From Clostridia bacterium (GTDB taxonomy: Bacteria > Bacillota > Clostridia > Oscillospirales > Acutalibacteraceae), in contig JAFVSK010000006.1 of assembly GCA_017503785.1 (NCBI GenBank), positions 114,074-178,073 on the forward strand: 64,000 bases of DNA, written 5' to 3'. The first letter of the stretch is position 1; each line of letters starts with the position of its first letter. The notes under the pieces were generated by a model. It saw only the letters and a list, made by a program, of their open reading frames with translations, was not told the DNA's origin and did not search any database. This document shows positions 61,088 through 64,000 of this stretch, piece after piece. The translations under genes and the position numbers were made by a program.

Positions 61088-61114
61088 CAAAAAAGCCGCC
61101 GGTTTCCCGACGGC
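61088..61114 (-). terminator. terminator upstream of the Cys-rich VLP gene
   Basis: Minus strand: GCCGTCGG-GAAA-CCGGCGGC (one G-T pair) followed by a T-run. The rest of the 61059-61393 gap contains a GTGAGG/CCTCAC hairpin (61130-61150), AT-rich sequence and a plus-strand promoter. Confidence 0.75.
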
Positions 61115-61231
61115 AATGCCCTGAGTGTTGTGAGGTTCTCGCTCCCTCACTTATTTTAATACACACGAAAACGAGTTCTTGGAAAAGTAGGATAACACAT
61201 AGAAATCAAAAAGCGTAACACCGTGAACACC

Positions 61232-61260
61232 TTGTAATTACGGCGTTTTTATGATATAAT
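61232..61260 (+). promoter_or_regulatory. promoter upstream of the DUF6076-like gene
   Basis: TTGTAA (61232-61237), 17-bp spacer, TATAAT (61255-61260). The leader to the ATG would be about 130 nt. Confidence 0.6.
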
Positions 61261-61393
61261 AATAAAAAGAATACTATGCGAAAACAAAAATACTCAGAAA
61301 AATATTTTGAAAATCTTTTTTCGTCCCGATAAGCCAAAGGGAGTTTTATGGGACACTTCTTTTGATAGAATTAGTATGGAGGTATAGCGGAAT

Positions 61394-62530
61394 ATGGATA
61401 AAATCAGCTTTTTCAGCGCCGATTATCGTGACGGCAGAGTGCATATCGGCGGCAAGAGCTATCCTGCGGGAACTTTTGCAGTGCATCTGCTGACACAATA
61501 TTATATCAATGATACCGCCGCAAGGATCATCGTGTTTACAAGTGATAACTGGCTTTTAGAGCGTTCTTTGGAAAGAGGATATTTGTATGTGCCTAAATTT
61601 TTAAGAGCCGGTGCAGATATATTGAATATATTTAATGCTCTCCCTTGGTTAAAACCTTTTGATATGCTCGATGTAGATGCTGAGCGTAACAGAGTAGCAC
61701 AGCTTTTTACCGAGGAAAACGGCAATAGAATCGTTGAGTATTTTCAGCGCCGTTCAAAAGTGATGGCTATGGATGAAGGACAAACAATGTTCAATATCCT
61801 GCCAAAAGAATTCGACGATACTTTTTTCAAGGAGTCCGCCGCTTTGCTGAGTGAAGTTCAGAAAACACTTGCATTTTACGACGGTCTTAGGGATGACCTG
61901 ATGAAAGCCTTTAAGCAACTTAAAACCTTTGCAAGCCGTGTAGATGAAGTAGATCGCTTTGACGAGGAACATCTGCTCCCGATAGCGTTGGAAATATTCA
62001 GCTCTGTACCGTTCCCCGTAACAACGGAATATGTACCTATATTAAAATCTACCCGAAGCAAAGCGGAAACCCTTGCCCGCCGATTGTATTTTGACAGCTA
62101 TTACAGTTTTGTGATTACCGACTTCTTTGAGGGCTTACATCACGGACATTATCCAAGACAATGCGGTATCTGCAAAAAGTATTTCCTTATGACCTCTGCG
62201 GCAAGGCAAAAATATTGCACCGGATATGCCCCGTTCAAGCTGAAGGGCAAAGCCATCACTTGCCGAAAATATGCTGCAAGGATTAACCGAAAAGAATATG
62301 CCGATGCCAACCCTATTATCCGTCTTTACAAAAACCGTTGCTCGGCACTTCGTATGGAGCGCAAACGAGGCAAGCACGATGATATTCTCACAAACGCCGC
62401 ACTTGCCGTTGCCAAAGAACGTATGCAACGAGCAAAGGCCGATCCTGATTATGCCAACGGACAGTATGAAGCGGATATGATACGCGAAGAACTATACGCC
62501 GAAGCGGACAGACGATTAATCGGCAAATAA
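61394..62530 (+). CDS. DUF6076-like protein with zinc-finger motif
   Basis: 378 residues. Mostly helical N-terminal two thirds without a known domain. The C-terminal part has CGICKKYFLMTSAARQKYCTG...C, a zinc-finger pattern shared with DUF6076 and some phage/ICE-encoded proteins, then a long basic helix (RKRGKHDDILTNAALAVAKERMQRAK). Function unknown. Transcribed opposite to the transfer module, together with the sigma-like gene 21 bases downstream. GGAGG SD at 11 nt. Confidence 0.62.
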   Translation: MDKISFFSADYRDGRVHIGGKSYPAGTFAVHLLTQYYINDTAARIIVFTSDNWLLERSLERGYLYVPKFLRAGADILNIFNALPWLKPFDMLDVDAERNRVAQLFTEENGNRIVEYFQRRSKVMAMDEGQTMFNILPKEFDDTFFKESAALLSEVQKTLAFYDGLRDDLMKAFKQLKTFASRVDEVDRFDEEHLLPIALEIFSSVPFPVTTEYVPILKSTRSKAETLARRLYFDSYYSFVITDFFEGLHHGHYPRQCGICKKYFLMTSAARQKYCTGYAPFKLKGKAITCRKYAARINRKEYADANPIIRLYKNRCSALRMERKRGKHDDILTNAALAVAKERMQRAKADPDYANGQYEADMIREELYAEADRRLIGK

Positions 62531-62551
62531 CACAGATTGGAGGTGAGTGCC

Positions 62552-63457
62552 GTGAAAGAAACGTATATTGACGAAATGGATCTGAATATGTACCGCATTG
62601 TTCCGGCACCGCCGAAGTGGGATTTGCAGGAATATATCGTAACCTATCTCAAAGAGAAGGATAAGCGTTACCTTTCTTGGTTTCTTCATTATTATGAAAA
62701 AACGCTCAATAAGAATGTGCAAAGCTATATGCGGCAGTTCTTTATGCAAGAGCATTTTGCCGATCTGAAGCAAGCGTATATAGCAGGACTGCTCAAAGCT
62801 CTTGCCAAATACACGCCCGATGGCGGCGCATCCTTTGTTTCGTTCAAAGAGTATTATGCAGAGCGTGAAATCTTTGACTATATCCGTTCTATGCGGACAG
62901 GCTTTACAGTACAAAGTCTTGCGGAATATGCCAAGCTCCGCAAAGCAATGGCGGTATGGGATAAATATGACCGCAGTTATGCCGATGCTACGATTGAAGC
63001 GGTTGCCGCAGAGATTGATGAAACCACCGATGACACGAAAGAAATTCTGCTCGGCGGCTTGCTCAATGAAAATCGTGTTGACCTATATCAGCAGTATGCG
63101 GAGGATGACGAAGCGGAAACCACCGAGGAAGCACACCCCGATACTACCTCCGACACATACACGCTGTATATGAAGGGTGAGCTTTACGCCCGTCTGTGGG
63201 ATGCCTATGACAAGCTCGAATACACCGAGCGAATGATGCTCGCCCAACGGCTCGGCTTCTGCTTTGAATGTCACAGTACCTCCTATATGGATTTTGACGA
63301 TTTGGATGAGTACGGCGATCCCAAGAAGAAACCCATCAAGCCGATGATGTATACCGATATTGCCACCGACCACGAATACAGCTCCGCCAATACCGCACAC
63401 AAAAAATGTGAAAAGGCGCTTATGAAATTAAAAGAAGCCATAAAAGACCTGATATAA
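62552..63457 (+). CDS. sigma-70-like protein of the mobile element
   Basis: 301 residues. Region-2-like block FADLKQAYIAGLLKALAKYTPDGGASFVSFKEYYAEREIFDYIRSMRTGF, a linker with HTH-like IEAVAAEIDETTDDTKEILLGG, then an acidic stretch and a region-4-like end (LWDAYDKLEYTERMMLAQRLGF ... TAHKKCEKALMKLKEAI). Resembles ICE-borne sigma-70 relatives. The GTG at 62552 has TGGAGG at 8 nt. Whether it binds RNA polymerase is untested. Confidence 0.68.
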   Translation: MKETYIDEMDLNMYRIVPAPPKWDLQEYIVTYLKEKDKRYLSWFLHYYEKTLNKNVQSYMRQFFMQEHFADLKQAYIAGLLKALAKYTPDGGASFVSFKEYYAEREIFDYIRSMRTGFTVQSLAEYAKLRKAMAVWDKYDRSYADATIEAVAAEIDETTDDTKEILLGGLLNENRVDLYQQYAEDDEAETTEEAHPDTTSDTYTLYMKGELYARLWDAYDKLEYTERMMLAQRLGFCFECHSTSYMDFDDLDEYGDPKKKPIKPMMYTDIATDHEYSSANTAHKKCEKALMKLKEAIKDLI

Positions 63458-63465
63458 CGAAAAAA

Positions 63466-63507
63466 GCCCCGTTGGAAATGCAGAATTTACTGCGCTCCCA
63501 ACGGGGC
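63466..63507 (-). terminator. long terminator hairpin
   Basis: Arms GCCCCGTTGG / CCAACGGGGC enclosing an inner GCAG/CTGC stem, with A-run left (T-run on the minus strand). It ends the surface-protein gene and can also stop the sigma-like gene. Confidence 0.82.
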
Positions 63508-63518
63508 AAAGCGATTGG

Positions 63519-64000
63519 TTATTTTGCGATTTTTTTCTTTTTATCAATAACGAGCAAAGCAATCATTGAACAGGAACTCAATACTAAGAGGAACACCCAC
63601 AATCCAAGATTGCTGTTATCGCCAGTCTGAGGATTGTCAGGGTTAGAAGGTGAAACATTAATATTCTCCCACGTTGCTATTACGGTTGTATCGGCAGTAA
63701 CAGTAATTTTGTCGCCAGCTGCCTTTTCTACACCTCCAACGCTCCAAGCCTTGAACTGCTTGCCATCGGGAGCAGTAAAGCCGTTTTCAGGGAGAGTATA
63801 TTCGCCGGAAATACCGGTTACGTCTACCATTGTACCCGTGCCGCCGTTCGCATCAAACGAAACAGTATATGTTGGAGCGGATGGCGCATTATCTCCCACT
63901 AAAGCGTAGGTGCTTAAATGCTCCAATGTACCGACCAAATACCCACCCTCTTGAGTCAACGTGATTGGTGATTCTGTGGCGAAATTATCTTCAGTATCTA
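63519..64000 (-). CDS. sortase-anchored surface protein, C-terminal part
   Basis: The 5' end is outside the window; the frame is open to base 64000. Visible are a PATxxLTxEGGYLVGTLEHLSTYAL-like segment (read SPITLTQEGGYLVGT), an InlB/Flg_new-type repeat (YTVSFDANGGTGTMVDV...FKAWSVGGVEKAAGDKITVTADTTVIATWE), then the sorting signal NPQTGD, a TM helix (LGLWVFLLVLSSCSMIALLVI) and a KKKKIAK tail. NPQTG is a variant of LPxTG. It is probably cargo: a surface adhesin or transfer-linked surface protein. Confidence 0.82.
   Translation of the reverse strand, partial: DTEDNFATESPITLTQEGGYLVGTLEHLSTYALVGDNAPSAPTYTVSFDANGGTGTMVDVTGISGEYTLPENGFTAPDGKQFKAWSVGGVEKAAGDKITVTADTTVIATWENINVSPSNPDNPQTGDNSNLGLWVFLLVLSSCSMIALLVIDKKKKIAK

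Noticed and set aside
1-64000. CRISPR arrays, rRNA operons, complete tRNA genes
   Set aside because: No regularly spaced direct repeats, rRNA-like segments or full cloverleaf sequences were seen on reading both strands by eye.

Overview
The window looks like chromosomal DNA from a spore-forming, fermentative gut Clostridia, most likely Ruminococcaceae/Oscillospiraceae-like. The evidence is cotJABC, spoIIID and a SpoIIQ-type endopeptidase (endospore formation), a CdaA/CdaR c-di-AMP pair, strong SD sequences (GGAGG-type, about 8 nt from the start), and moderately high G+C. A more AT-rich integrated mobile element occupies about 54.55 kb to the right edge and runs out of the window. No rRNA, intact tRNA or CRISPR array was seen.

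Layout, host part (1-54.5 kb). 0-0.4 kb: end of a ROK protein, then a tRNA-Leu-like remnant and a terminator. 0.5-1.65 kb: cotJABC spore-coat operon. 1.8-5.85 kb: cdaA-cdaR-GH16. 5.9-7.7 kb: cysteine desulfurase-like gene, DUF3343 and ruvX. 7.9-9.3 kb: gdhA. 9.3-16.75 kb: maltodextrin block (malQ, glgP, binding protein, two permeases; no ATPase). 16.9-18 kb: lipoprotein. 18-23.7 kb: SDR, dCMP deaminase, mutY, ArsC-like, prfC and cca. 23.8-27.9 kb: envelope cluster (phosphodiester glycosidase, Thr-tailed protein, DUF2079). 27.9-33.2 kb: GH1, aspartate aminotransferase, secDF. 33.3-37.1 kb: three oxidoreductases opposite an AraC regulator. 37.2 kb: spoIIID. 37.5-43.8 kb: DUF368 (PopT-like), murD, two M42 peptidases, GNAT, Met-gamma-lyase family. 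44-45.7 kb: HD protein and RNA methyltransferase. 45.7-47.3 kb: small Cys-rich gene behind a structured RNA, CD1247-like protein, efp. 47.4-52.8 kb: EF-G-like GTPase, a P-type-ATPase-like membrane protein with a broken catalytic motif, rlmB. 52.9-54.5 kb: SDR and the SpoIIQ-like peptidase.

Mobile element (about 54.55 kb to the end): large serine recombinase, TnpW, ParB-like protein, relaxase, MobC, a hairpin cluster that is a candidate oriT, ParR-like and ParM-like proteins, and a Cys-rich VLP protein, all on the minus strand. Then come divergent DUF6076-like and sigma-70-like genes, and an incomplete sortase-anchored surface protein. This fits an integrative mobilizable or conjugative element. 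It sits immediately upstream of the sporulation promoter of the SpoIIQ-like gene and appears to split a host terminator hairpin.

Most interesting: (i) a promoter-to-terminator RNA of about 165 nt (46129-45963, minus) with a long bulged hairpin and a 13-bp pseudoknot pairing, ahead of a Cys-rich small protein; (ii) the P-type-ATPase-like protein without DKTGT; (iii) an EF-G paralogue with Ser in place of the catalytic His; (iv) a recurring layout with a terminator directly before a gene's ribosome binding site; (v) the element junction and its partition genes.
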